47,809 nt of DNA from Nocardia sp. NRRL S-836 (GTDB lineage: Bacteria > Actinomycetota > Actinomycetes > Mycobacteriales > Pseudonocardiaceae). Positions 16,792 to 25,663 of this stretch are shown here, one piece after another (the first letter of the stretch is position 1; each line of letters starts with the position of its first letter). Under the pieces are notes generated by a model, which searched no databases, was not told the DNA's origin, and saw nothing but the letters and a program-made list of their open reading frames with translations. Both the position numbers and the translations under genes were made by a program. The stretch lies in the NCBI RefSeq assembly GCF_001279525.1, contig NZ_LGDY01000132.1:1-47809 (forward strand), given 5' to 3'.

Positions 16792-16820
16792 GATGCCTGT
16801 GCTGTGTGAGACGGCTGTCG

Positions 16821-16864
16821 GCCGGGTTGGGAGCAACCCGGCGAGTGTTGCTATTAGGACACTC
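16821..16864. repeat. two inverted repeats in a divergent promoter region
   Basis: GCCGGGTTG (16821-16829) and CAACCCGGC (16834-16842) form a perfect 9-bp stem with a 4-nt loop. Immediately after, GAGTGT (16843-16848) and ACACTC (16859-16864) form a second, looser stem around TGCTATTAGG. They lie between the divergent septum-formation and DUF1190-like genes. They may be operators or leader structures; the function is unknown. Confidence 0.45.
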
Positions 16865-16923
16865 GTGGCCTGATCTGACATCGTTCGGTCGTCTCGCTAG
16901 GTACCTTGCCCGCGGGAGTGGTG

Positions 16924-17589
16924 ATGACTGACAACAACCAGCCAGGGATGCCGCCTCAGGGGCCTCCCGGCCAGCCGCAAGAACCGCAACAACCGGCGCC
17001 CTACCAGCAGCTGCCACCGCAGGTGCCGGTACCGCAGCCCGGCGAGCCGCAGCCGCCCGTGCAGCAGAAGGGCAAGGGGCAGATCCGCCAGCAGCAGGCC
17101 GGCGTGACCCAGCCGCGCCCGCCTTCGGTGGCCGAGCAGCGCGCGCGTGCCGCGGCGCAGAAGGCGCAGCAGGAGCGGTTCGCCGCCGAGTCGGCCGCCT
17201 TCGAGAAGCGCCGCAAGACGCGGAAACGCCTGCTCATCGGCGGTGGCGTCACGGTGGGCGTGGTCGCGCTGGTCGCCATCTGGTACGCCGCCGCGAGCCC
17301 CAAGAACGTCACGGCGCAGTGCACCGACAAGAACAACGTCATCGTCGACGACGACTACTGCGACGAGTCGTACTACCGCAGCCACGGCGGGTACAGCAGC
17401 GGCGGGTTCATCTACATCGGTGGCAGCCAGTACCGCTACAACTACGGCGGTTCGGGCACGGTCGGCCAGAAGGTGACCGGCGGCAGCTACGCGATCCCCA
17501 AGGGGGCGAACGTCAGCACGAAGTCGGGCACGAGCGTCCAGCGCGGCGGCTTCGGCGTCAGCAGCGGTTCGTCCAGCAGCGGGAGCTGA
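16924..17589 (+). CDS. membrane-anchored protein with DUF1190-like tail
   Basis: 221 residues. A Pro/Gln-rich cytoplasmic region (1-70), a basic Ala/Gln/Arg-rich helix (about 70-100), one transmembrane segment (LLIGGGVTVGVVALVAIWYA, about 103-122), then an extracytoplasmic domain with two cysteines (QCTD, DYCDE) and Tyr/Gly-rich repeats. It ends SVQRGGFG followed by a Ser/Gly tail. The GGFG-Ser tail resembles YjfM/YgiB (DUF1190) proteins, and the next two genes are counterparts of YjfC and YjfL. I infer a DUF1190 relative, but the match is by eye. The ATG has GGGAG upstream. First gene of a three-gene unit. Confidence 0.7.
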   Translation: MTDNNQPGMPPQGPPGQPQEPQQPAPYQQLPPQVPVPQPGEPQPPVQQKGKGQIRQQQAGVTQPRPPSVAEQRARAAAQKAQQERFAAESAAFEKRRKTRKRLLIGGGVTVGVVALVAIWYAAASPKNVTAQCTDKNNVIVDDDYCDESYYRSHGGYSSGGFIYIGGSQYRYNYGGSGTVGQKVTGGSYAIPKGANVSTKSGTSVQRGGFGVSSGSSSSGS

Positions 17590-17593
17590 CCAG

Positions 17594-18757
17594 TTGCGCC
17601 GGGAAACCTCACAACCGCGGCCTAACTGGCAGCGGACGGTCTCTGACCAGGGCATGGTGTTCGGCCTGCCCGCGAAGTACGCCAACGGCTCCGACCGCCC
17701 GTACTGGGACGAGTCGGTGCACTACGTGTTCGAGATGAGCGAGATCCTGTCGCTCGAAGCCGACGTCGAGCTGCTCCACTCCATGTGCCTCGACGCGGTC
17801 GACAACGTGGTGACCACCGAGCGTTACCGGGACTTCGGCATCCCCGAGTGGGTCTGGCCGCACATCGCCGAGTCGTGGCGGCGGCACGACCCGCACGTCT
17901 ACGGCCGCTTCGACCTGCGCTACGACGGGTCCGGCCCGGCCAAGCTGCTGGAGTACAACGCCGACACGCCCACGTCGTTGCTGGAAGCCGCGATCATCCA
18001 GTGGCACTGGAAGACCGACGTGTTCCCGGACGACGACCAGTGGAACTCGCTGCACGAGCGCCTGGTCGAGCGGTGGGCCGAGATCGGCGCGAAGCTGCCC
18101 TCCGGTGAGATCCACTTCACCTGGTCGGGCGCCGACCCGTCCGGCGAGGACCACCTCACCACCGCCTACCTGCAGGAGACGGCCGCCGAGGCCGGCCTGA
18201 ACACCGTCGGGCTCGCGATCGAGGACCTGGGCTGGGACACCCTGCTCAACCGGTTCGTCGACCTCGAGGAGGCCCCGATGAACACGGTGATCAAGCTCTA
18301 CCCGTGGGAATGGGTCGTCGAGGAGCAGTTCGGCCGCCACGCCGTCGAGTCGCTGCCCGCCACCCTGTGGATCGAGCCGCTGTGGAAGATGCTGCTCTCC
18401 AACAAGGCGCTGCTCGCGGTGCTGTGGGAGATGTACCCCGGCCACCCGAACCTGCTGCCGGCGTACCTGAACAACCCCGGCATGCTCACCGAGTACGTGC
18501 GCAAGCCGCTGCTCGGCCGTGAGGGGTCGAACATCCAGATCGTCGCGCCCGGCTACGAGACGCAGACCGGCGGCGTGTACGGCAAAGAAGGCTTCGTGTA
18601 CCAGCTGTTCGATCCGCTTCCGGACTTCGACGGCTACCGCCCCGCGTTGGGTGCCTGGGTCGTCGGCGACACGTCGGCCGGCCTGGGCATCCGGGAAACA
18701 GTCGGTCTGGTGACCGACGATGGCGCGGCGTTCGTGCCGCATCGCATTGTTGAGTGA
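17594..18757 (+). CDS. glutathionylspermidine synthase-like ATP-grasp protein (YjfC-like)
   Basis: 387 residues of the glutathionylspermidine synthase C-terminal (ATP-grasp) family. Landmarks are RFDLRYDG, KLLEYNADTPTSLLEAA (about 115-131), KMLLSNKALLAVLWEMYPGHPNLLPAY cut by the substrate loop, and KPLLGREGSNIQIV. No amidase domain is present, unlike the bifunctional E. coli Gss. Such ligases form an amide bond at a carboxylate; the true substrate is unknown and actinobacteria do not use trypanothione chemistry. TTG start 5 bp after the previous gene, with GGGAG upstream. The stop overlaps a GTG of the next frame. Part of a YjfM-YjfC-YjfL-like set. Confidence 0.88.
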   Translation: MRRETSQPRPNWQRTVSDQGMVFGLPAKYANGSDRPYWDESVHYVFEMSEILSLEADVELLHSMCLDAVDNVVTTERYRDFGIPEWVWPHIAESWRRHDPHVYGRFDLRYDGSGPAKLLEYNADTPTSLLEAAIIQWHWKTDVFPDDDQWNSLHERLVERWAEIGAKLPSGEIHFTWSGADPSGEDHLTTAYLQETAAEAGLNTVGLAIEDLGWDTLLNRFVDLEEAPMNTVIKLYPWEWVVEEQFGRHAVESLPATLWIEPLWKMLLSNKALLAVLWEMYPGHPNLLPAYLNNPGMLTEYVRKPLLGREGSNIQIVAPGYETQTGGVYGKEGFVYQLFDPLPDFDGYRPALGAWVVGDTSAGLGIRETVGLVTDDGAAFVPHRIVE

Positions 18758-18777
18758 ACTCCGAAAGGGAACAGCAA

Positions 18778-19230
18778 ATGATCACGCAGCTCGCGTTGGA
18801 CCCCGGCTTCGGCTCGGCCATCGGCCGGGGCATCGGCGCGATCGCGCTGTACGCCGTCGTCGGTCTGGTCCTCATGGTGTTCGGCTTCTACGCGATCGAC
18901 TGGACGACGCCCGGCAAGCTGTCCACCCTCGTCCGCAACGGCGCACCGAACGCCGTCATCGTGACCTCCTCCGGCCTGCTCTCGATGGCGTTCATCGTCG
19001 TCGTCGCCATCACCAGCTCGGTCGGCAAGCTGGACGAGGGCCTGCTGTCGGCGTTGATCTACGGCTTCTTCGGCATCATCGTGCAGGTCGCGGCGGTCCG
19101 GCTGCTGGAGTGGATCACCCGCCTGGACATCGGCACGATCATCGAGTCGGACCGGTTCGCCCCGGCCTCGGTCGTCGTCGCCTCCGCCCACGTGGCGCTC
19201 GGCCTCGTGGTGGCGGTCGCGATCAGCTAG
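18778..19230 (+). CDS. DUF350 membrane protein (YjfL-like)
   Basis: 150 residues, four predicted membrane segments beginning AIALYAVVGLVLMVFGFYAIDW and ending VVVASAHVALGLVVAVAI. The FGFYAIDWTTPGKL block is typical of DUF350. The ATG at 18778 is favoured by AAAGGGA 7 nt upstream; a GTG at 18754 overlapping the previous stop is the alternative. DUF350 proteins recur with YjfC-like ATP-grasp ligases and PspA-type envelope-stress genes (family knowledge). Function unknown; located in the cytoplasmic membrane. Followed by a large palindrome that may end the transcript. Confidence 0.85.
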   Translation: MITQLALDPGFGSAIGRGIGAIALYAVVGLVLMVFGFYAIDWTTPGKLSTLVRNGAPNAVIVTSSGLLSMAFIVVVAITSSVGKLDEGLLSALIYGFFGIIVQVAAVRLLEWITRLDIGTIIESDRFAPASVVVASAHVALGLVVAVAIS

Positions 19231-19254
19231 CCACCTTCCCGCATCGCGGAAGTC

Positions 19255-19302
19255 ACGCGGGGGCCCCGCGTTTCCCCCGGGGGAAACGCGGGGCCCCCGC
19301 GT
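19255..19302. repeat. perfect 48-bp palindrome, possible terminator
   Basis: Bases 19255-19278 are exactly complementary in reverse to 19279-19302; the centre is CCCCCGGGGG and arms contain nested GGGGCCCC and CGCGTTTCCCCC blocks. It lies between DUF350 and serS. As RNA it would be an extremely stable hairpin, so it may terminate the DUF350 transcript, although no T tract follows. Perfect symmetry over 48 bp suggests selection or a mobile/repetitive element. Confidence 0.7.
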
Positions 19303-19361
19303 TGCGAGCGGCGCCGGGGCGGATCGCGACAACTCGGTGGGGGACGCGATACGGCCTGGTC

Positions 19362-19374
19362 TACCCTTTACCGG
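19362..19374 (+). promoter_or_regulatory. leaderless serS promoter -10
   Basis: TACCCT (19362-19367) precedes the GTG start at 19375 by exactly 7 nt with no Shine-Dalgarno sequence. The same hexamer and spacing occur in front of glf. Confidence 0.6.
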
Positions 19375-20631
19375 GTGATTGACCTCAAGGTGTTGCGCGA
19401 GAACCCGGAGATCGTGCGCGCTTCGCAGCGCGCCCGCGGCGAGGACGAGGGTGTCGTCGACGCCCTGCTGTCCGCTGACGAGCGCCGGCGTTCCGCCATC
19501 TCCCGCGCGGACACCCTGCGCGCCGAGCAGAAGGTGCTCGGCAAGGAGGTCGGCAAGGCCAAGGGCGACGACAAGACCGCGTTGCTGGTGAAGGCCAAGG
19601 ACCTGTCGAACGAGGTGAAGGCCGCCGAGGCCGAGCAGCACGCCACCGCGGCCGAGGTCGACGAGCTGCTGGCCAAGATCCCGAACCTGGTGCACCCGGA
19701 CGCCCCGGTCGGCGGCGAGGACGACTTCGTGGTCCTCAAGACCGTCGGCGAGCCCCGCGAGTTCGACTTCGAGCCGGTCGACCACCTCGACCTGGGCACG
19801 AAGCTGGGCGCGATCGACATGGAGCGCGGCGCCAAGGTCGGTGGCTCGCGGTTCTACTTCCTCACCGGGGTGGGCGCGCAGCTGGAGCTCGCGCTGCTGA
19901 ACATGGCGGCGGCGCAGGCGACGGCGAACGGCTTCACCTTGATGATCACCCCCACGCTGGTGCGGCCGGAGATCATGGCGGGCACCGGGTTCCTGGGTGC
20001 GCACTCCAGCGAGATCTACCACCTGCCGAACGACGACCTGTACCTGGTCGGCACGTCCGAGGTGCCGCTCGCGGGCTACCACGCCGACGAGATCCTCGAC
20101 GGTGAGCGCCGCTACGCGGGCTGGTCGTCGTGCTACCGGCGCGAGGCCGGCTCGTACGGCAAGGACACCCGCGGCATCATCCGCGTGCACCAGTTCAACA
20201 AGGTCGAGATGTTCTCCTACGTCAAGCCCGAGGACGCCGAGGCGGAGCACGCCCGGCTGCTGGGCTGGGAGGAGGAGATGCTCGCCAAGATCGAGGTGCC
20301 GTACCGCGTCATCGACACGGCGACCGGCGACCTGGGCACGTCCGCGCACCGCAAGTTCGACTGCGAGGCGTGGGTGCCGAGCCAGGGCAAGTACCGCGAG
20401 CTGACCTCGACGTCGAACTGCACCACGTTCCAGGCGCGCCGGCTGAACGTCCGCTACCGCGACGAGAACGGCAAGTCGCAGATCGCGGCCACGCTCAACG
20501 GCACGCTGGCGACCACCCGGTGGATCGTCGCGATCTTGGAGAACCACCAGAACGCCGACGGCTCAGTCACCGTGCCGCAGGCGCTGCGGCCGTTCATGGG
20601 CGGCATCGAGAAGCTGGTCCCGAAGTCCTGA
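19375..20631 (+). CDS. serS: seryl-tRNA synthetase
   Basis: 418-residue class II aminoacyl-tRNA synthetase charging tRNA-Ser. The N-terminal arm ([18 protein letters not shown] onward, about 1-105) is the tRNA-binding coiled coil. Class II motif 2 is visible in [19 protein letters not shown] and motif 3 near [18 protein letters not shown]. The serine-binding [10 protein letters not shown] block is present. GTG start with a leaderless promoter. It sits next to the septum-formation/pheA block as in M. tuberculosis, with the YjfM/C/L-like triad inserted between. Confidence 0.97.
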   Translation: MIDLKVLRENPEIVRASQRARGEDEGVVDALLSADERRRSAISRADTLRAEQKVLGKEVGKAKGDDKTALLVKAKDLSNEVKAAEAEQHATAAEVDELLAKIPNLVHPDAPVGGEDDFVVLKTVGEPREFDFEPVDHLDLGTKLGAIDMERGAKVGGSRFYFLTGVGAQLELALLNMAAAQATANGFTLMITPTLVRPEIMAGTGFLGAHSSEIYHLPNDDLYLVGTSEVPLAGYHADEILDGERRYAGWSSCYRREAGSYGKDTRGIIRVHQFNKVEMFSYVKPEDAEAEHARLLGWEEEMLAKIEVPYRVIDTATGDLGTSAHRKFDCEAWVPSQGKYRELTSTSNCTTFQARRLNVRYRDENGKSQIAATLNGTLATTRWIVAILENHQNADGSVTVPQALRPFMGGIEKLVPKS

Positions 20632-20635
20632 GGCC

Positions 20636-21517
20636 TCAGCCCAGCGCGGGCAGCACGTCGGCGGCGACCTGTTCGAGCACCGACTCGCTGCCCGCGTACA
20701 CGCCGTCGTGCCGCGGCCAGTGCGACACCACGTCGGTGAAGCCCAGCTCGGCGGCCCTGCCGACGGCGTCGGTGAAGCACTCCACGGACGACAGCGAGTA
20801 CACCGGCGCCGAGTCGAGGTTCAGGTACCGGTCGACCCGCGTGCGGCGGCCGGTGCGCAGGATCGTCTCGTCGAACTGCGCGGCCATTCGGGCAACGCCG
20901 CGCCACCAGCCCTCGTGGTCCACGTCGTCCTCGGGCATCGGACCGGTGGTCACCCACCCGGTGCCGAACCGCGCGGCCACCTCCATCGCCTTCGGCCCGT
21001 TCGCCGCGACCAGGAACGGCAGCCGCGGCCGCTGCACGCAACCGGGGAAGCTGCGCGCCTCGACCGCCTGGTAGTAGCGGCCGTCGAAGGTCACCCGGTC
21101 GTGGGACAGCAGCTGCGAGAGCAGCTCCACGAACTCGGCGAACCGCTCGGTGCGCTCGCGCGGCAACGGCGGTTTCGCGCCCATCACAGTCGTGTCGTAC
21201 CCAGGGCCACCAGCGCCGATGCCGAGCGTGAACCGGCCGTCCGACACGTCGTCCACGGCCAGCAGCTCACGCGCGAACGACACCGGGTGCCGGAAGTTCG
21301 GGCTCGCCACGAACGTCCCCAGGCGCAGCCGGGTGGTGACCATCGCGGCCGCCGTGAGCGTCGGGATCGCCCCGAACCACGGCCCGTCGACCAGGGTGCG
21401 CCAGCCGAGGTGGTCATAGGTCCACGCGTGGTGGAAGCCGTACTCCTCGGCCGCCCTCCACTTGGGCTCGGCAATCCACCAGCGGTGCTCGGGAAGGATC
21501 ACGATGCCTGTGCGCAC
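20636..21517 (-). CDS. LLM class (F420-type) flavin oxidoreductase
   Basis: 293-residue luciferase-like monooxygenase family protein. The opening is VRTGIVILPEHRWWIAEPKW, followed by HAWTYDHLGWR, LRLGTFVASPNFRHPVSFA and DVSDGRFTLGIGAGGPGYD, the usual F420/FMN-binding blocks. The GTG at 21517 is supported by TACGGT (21529-21524) 6 nt upstream (leaderless); a start at 21586 would add an unrelated 23-residue tail. Convergent with serS (4-bp gap) and divergent from the HAD gene. Substrate unknown; F420 versus FMN use is a family-based guess. Confidence 0.87.
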   Translation of the reverse strand: MRTGIVILPEHRWWIAEPKWRAAEEYGFHHAWTYDHLGWRTLVDGPWFGAIPTLTAAAMVTTRLRLGTFVASPNFRHPVSFARELLAVDDVSDGRFTLGIGAGGPGYDTTVMGAKPPLPRERTERFAEFVELLSQLLSHDRVTFDGRYYQAVEARSFPGCVQRPRLPFLVAANGPKAMEVAARFGTGWVTTGPMPEDDVDHEGWWRGVARMAAQFDETILRTGRRTRVDRYLNLDSAPVYSLSSVECFTDAVGRAAELGFTDVVSHWPRHDGVYAGSESVLEQVAADVLPALG

Positions 21518-21568
21518 ACCCGTACCGTAACGACCTGTTCTGCCGCCGGACGAACCAGACCAGGCAAC

Positions 21569-22381
21569 ATGGTGGACGTGGAACAACCTCTGCTGGTCGC
21601 GACCGACATCGACGGAACCCTGCTCACCCCCACCGACGAGGTGTCACCCCGCACCGCAGCGGTGGTCAGCCGGGTGATCGCGGCGAACGTGCCCTTCGTG
21701 CTGGTCACCGGCCGCCCGCCGCGCTGGATCCCCACCCCGGCCGCCAAGGCGGGCACCACCGGTCTCGCCGTCTGCGCGAACGGCGCCGCCCTCTACGACA
21801 TCGCCGCCGACCGCGTCCTGTGGCGCCGCGGCCTCGACCCGGTGCTGCTCAGCGACCTCGCGAGCACCCTCGACCGCGTGCTGCCCGGCTGCGCGCTCGC
21901 CGTGGAACGCCTCGGTGACACCGCGGCCGAGTCGGACTTCGTCGCCGAGCACGGCTACGAGCACGCCTGGCCGGAGGGCCCGTCCGAGGACGCTTACCGC
22001 GCCCGTGTGCTCGGCTTCGACGCCATCAAGCTCCTGGTCAGGCACACCGGCATGACCAGCGCCGAGATGGTCGAGGCCTGCGAGGGCCTGGTCACCGACC
22101 ACGTGGACGTGACCTTCTCCACGAACAACGGCCTGATCGAGCTCTCCAGCAAGGGCGTGACGAAGGCCACGGGCCTCGCCGACGCCGCCGCCCGCTTCGA
22201 CGTCCCGGCCAGCGCGGTCGTCGCGTTCGGCGACATGCCCAACGACGTCCCGATGCTGCGGTGGGCCGGTCACGGCGTCGCGATGGCCAACGCCCACCCC
22301 GCCGCGCTGGAGGCCGCGGACGAGGTCACCGCTCCCAACTCGGAGGACGGCATCGCCCTGGTCCTCGAGCGCTGGTTCTGA
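21569..22381 (+). CDS. HAD superfamily (Cof-type) phosphatase
   Basis: 270-residue class IIB HAD hydrolase. Motif I ATDIDGTLL contains the nucleophile and acid aspartates (about D13, D15); motif II is FVLVTGR; motif III is the lysine in SSKGVTKATGL; motif IV is FGDMPNDVPML. The large cap between motifs II and III implies a small phosphorylated substrate such as a sugar phosphate. The ATG at 21569 is followed immediately by GTG codons in frame. Ends 18 bp before galE. A close Cof-type homologue lies near glf in M. tuberculosis (from memory). Confidence 0.88.
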   Translation: MVDVEQPLLVATDIDGTLLTPTDEVSPRTAAVVSRVIAANVPFVLVTGRPPRWIPTPAAKAGTTGLAVCANGAALYDIAADRVLWRRGLDPVLLSDLASTLDRVLPGCALAVERLGDTAAESDFVAEHGYEHAWPEGPSEDAYRARVLGFDAIKLLVRHTGMTSAEMVEACEGLVTDHVDVTFSTNNGLIELSSKGVTKATGLADAAARFDVPASAVVAFGDMPNDVPMLRWAGHGVAMANAHPAALEAADEVTAPNSEDGIALVLERWF

Positions 22382-23329
<948 letters not shown>

Positions 23330-23830
23330 CCCAGGGGCGCGGTCGCGCCGCCTGGTCGGGCTGCCTGGTCGAGCCGCACGGTCAGGCCGCACGGTCAGGC
23401 CGCGGGGAGGGTGGTTCAGCCCTTCCTGCGGACGGTTCCGGGGTGGGTGGCTCTCGACCGGTGAGCGGGACCGCGTGCCGGTCGGGCCGGACCGCGTGTG
23501 GACGGCCTGGACGGCGTGCGGACGGGCTGAACCGCCTGCCTGGCGTGTCGAACCGCGCACCGATTCGCCGCGCATCCGGGCCGCCGACCGTGGCCGGACC
23601 GTGCGCCACCCCGCCGCGCCCATCCCCGCCGCGCCCATCCCCGCCGCGCCCATCCCCGCCGCGCCAGTCGTGCACGACCGCAGGCTCGCGCAGGGGTCCC
23701 CCCGGCCTGGGAACCCCTCGCAACTCACGGTACTCAGCAGGTCCGACAATTCCCGGGCACCGTTTCGACGGCGCCCGGACCGCTGACCAGGCCCGCGCAA
23801 CCGCCAAACCAGGCTGCCCGGACCGCCGGA
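23330..23830. other. 501-bp gene-free, low-complexity stretch
   Basis: No convincing gene here. Open frames on both strands (for example 23475-23786 plus) are low-complexity and unlike any family I know. The stretch contains a 13-bp unit GCCGCACGGTCAG repeated twice (23373-23398) and the 15-bp repeat described separately. Many short variants of GGACCGC and GGTCAGG suggest slippage or decay. It separates the galE end from the accessory glycan locus. Confidence 0.6.
23609..23665. repeat. 15-bp tandem repeat, 3.8 copies
   Basis: Three exact copies of CCCCGCCGCGCCCAT (23609-23623, 23624-23638, 23639-23653) and a partial fourth (23654-23665). Because 15 is a multiple of three it keeps frame, giving PAAPI repeats in one frame. 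No spacers, so it is not CRISPR. Confidence 0.9.
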
Positions 23831-25018
23831 TCAGGCCTGCGCGACCGCCTGATCGGCCACGTACCGCGCAATCTCCAGCGACGACGTCGCCGCCGGTGAA
23901 GGCGCGTTCAGCACGTGCACCTGCGCGGCCGCGGTCTCGATCAGGAAGTCGTCCACCAGCGACCCGTCGGGCAGCATCGCCTGCGCCCGCACCCCGGCCT
24001 CGGCGCGCACGAGGTCCGTCTCCTGCACCGCCGGCACCAGCCGGGCCAGCGACGCCGCGAACCGCCGCTTCGAGAACGAGCGCAGCACCTCCTCGACGCC
24101 CGTCCGGCCGAAGCGCCGGGCCAGCTTCCAGATGCCGGGGAACCGCGCCACCTCCCACAGGTCGGCGGGCGAGACCTGGCTCCACCGGTAGCCCTCGCGG
24201 CGCAGCGCGAGGACCGCGTTCGGGCCGGCGTGCACCGAGCCGTCGAGCATCCGGGTCAGGTGCACCCCGAGGAACGGCAGCGTCGGGTCCGGCACCGGGT
24301 AGATCAGGCCGCGCACCAGGCCGCGGGCCGAGGGGGCCAGCTCGTAGTACTCGCCGCGGAACGGCACGATCGTCGCCCGCGGTTGCAGGCCCGCCAGCCG
24401 TGCCACGCGGTCGGACTGCAGGCCCGCGCAGTTCACGAGCAGGTCGGCGCGCAGGACCTCGGAGCCGGTCGCGACCTCGACGCCGCCGGAACGGCCCGGC
24501 CGGATGCCCAGGGCGGGCGTGAACAGGCGCAGGTCGGCGCCGGCGGCGGTCAGCAGGCGCACCAGCGCGTCGCAGACGCCGGGGAAGTCGATGATGCCGG
24601 TGCTCTCCACGCGCAGCGCCGCCACGCAGGAGACCTCGGGTTCGTAGTCGCGCGCCTCGGCGGGGGTGATCATCTTGGCGGGGACGCCGTTGGCCTCCGC
24701 GCGGGTGGCGAGGACCTGCAGGGCGGGCAGCTCGTCGGCGGAGGTGGCGACCACGAGCTTGCCGCAGACCTCGTGCGAGACGCCGTTCTCCCGCGCGAAG
24801 TCGATGATCGAACGGTTGCCGGCCACGCTCATCCTGGCCTTGAACGAGCCCGGCTTGTAGTAGAGCCCGGCGTGCACCACGTTGGAGTTGTGGCCGCTCT
24901 GGTGGGCCGCCCAGCGGCCCTCCTTCTCCAGGACCGTCACCCGGTAACCCCTGCCGACCAGCTCGTTCGCCGTCGCCAGGCCGAGGATGCCACCACCGAT
25001 CACGATCGCGTGCCGCAA
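23831..25018 (-). CDS. lhgO: LhgO-like L-2-hydroxyglutarate oxidase
   Basis: 395-residue FAD-dependent oxidase of the DAO superfamily. FAD motif IGGGILGLATANEL is at residues 7-20, and AAHQSGHNSNVVHAGLYY and FRGEYYEL are LhgO/YgaF blocks. It oxidises L-2-hydroxyglutarate to 2-oxoglutarate, passing electrons to the quinone pool in known members. The TTG start is supported by GGAAG upstream. It is co-directional with the amino-sugar genes but a strong hairpin lies in the 78-bp gap, so it may be partly uncoupled. The setting suggests either 2-hydroxyglutarate recycling or a different hydroxy-acid substrate. Confidence 0.85.
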   Translation of the reverse strand: MRHAIVIGGGILGLATANELVGRGYRVTVLEKEGRWAAHQSGHNSNVVHAGLYYKPGSFKARMSVAGNRSIIDFARENGVSHEVCGKLVVATSADELPALQVLATRAEANGVPAKMITPAEARDYEPEVSCVAALRVESTGIIDFPGVCDALVRLLTAAGADLRLFTPALGIRPGRSGGVEVATGSEVLRADLLVNCAGLQSDRVARLAGLQPRATIVPFRGEYYELAPSARGLVRGLIYPVPDPTLPFLGVHLTRMLDGSVHAGPNAVLALRREGYRWSQVSPADLWEVARFPGIWKLARRFGRTGVEEVLRSFSKRRFAASLARLVPAVQETDLVRAEAGVRAQAMLPDGSLVDDFLIETAAAQVHVLNAPSPAATSSLEIARYVADQAVAQA

Positions 25019-25053
25019 GACGTCTTCCTTCGCTCAGCTCGTGGACAGTCGAA

Positions 25054-25081
25054 GGGGGAGCACCGGGCCCGGCGCTCCCCC
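25054..25081 (-). terminator. hairpin between acyltransferase and lhgO
   Basis: A 28-bp inverted repeat runs from GGGGGAGC (25054) to GCTCCCCC (25081), with 14 pairs, one mismatch and a GGGCCC centre. There is no U tract on either strand. It could be a partial terminator or attenuator within the co-directional gene run. Confidence 0.55.
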
Positions 25082-25096
25082 TGGATCAACGCAACA

Positions 25097-25663
25097 TCAG
25101 AGTGCGACCAGGCCCTCGGTGTCCGACACCAGCCGGTGCCGGGTCCCGTCCTCCGGGCAGGTCAGGTTCTCGTCCAGGCGGGCGGCACACCGGCACACCC
25201 AGCCCTTCTGCACAGCGGGGTTGCCGACGACGAAGGCGTGCGCGGGGACGTTGCGCGCCACCACGGCACCGGCGCCGACGAACGCGTTCTCGCCGATGAC
25301 CGTGCCGCACACGACGACCGAGTTCGCGCCGATCGTGGCACCGGAGCGCACCAGCGTCGGCAGCAGCGCGTCCGAGCCCAGCTTCTGGTGCGCGCGCGGC
25401 CGCATGTCGTTGGTGAACACCACGTTCGGGCCGAGGAACACATCGTCCTCGCACGTCACGAGGTTGAACACCAGGACGTTGTTCTTCACCGTGACGTTGT
25501 TGCCCAGCACGGCCTCGTTCTCCACGAACGCGCCGTCGCAGATGTTGCAGTCACGCCCGACGCGCGCGCCCTTCAGCACGTGCGCGAACGCCCACACCCG
25601 AGTGCCCTCGCCGACGGTCTCGCTCTCGCACAGGCCGTTGGGGTGGACGAAGACGCCGGTCAC
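25097..25663 (-). CDS. WbpD/WlbB-like sugar N-acyltransferase (hexapeptide)
   Basis: 188-residue left-handed beta-helix acyltransferase. Hexapeptide repeats cover most of the chain (VGEGTRVWAFAHVLKGARVG, NVTVKNNVLVF, DDVFLGPNVVFTNDMRPRA). The FTND-MRPR segment is characteristic of WbpD-type UDP-amino-sugar 3-N-acetyltransferases. A Cys-rich tail (WVCRCAARL, LTCPEDGTRH) looks like the small zinc-ribbon-like end seen in some homologues. The GTG overlaps the aminotransferase stop (GTGA), so it would act on that enzyme's amino sugar. Acyl donor unknown, presumably acetyl-CoA. Confidence 0.86.
   Translation of the reverse strand: MTGVFVHPNGLCESETVGEGTRVWAFAHVLKGARVGRDCNICDGAFVENEAVLGNNVTVKNNVLVFNLVTCEDDVFLGPNVVFTNDMRPRAHQKLGSDALLPTLVRSGATIGANSVVVCGTVIGENAFVGAGAVVARNVPAHAFVVGNPAVQKGWVCRCAARLDENLTCPEDGTRHRLVSDTEGLVAL

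Noticed and set aside
20708..21568. Upstream extension of the HAD phosphatase frame
   Set aside because: It is antisense to the LLM oxidoreductase. The ATG at 21569 directly precedes the DIDGTLL motif at usual distance.
23609..23665. Possible CRISPR array
   Set aside because: Repeats are head to tail with no spacers and too short.
23475..23786. 103-codon plus-strand frame with PAAPI repeats
   Set aside because: Low complexity, no good ribosome-binding site, no recognisable family; the repeat is neutral DNA slippage as easily as protein.
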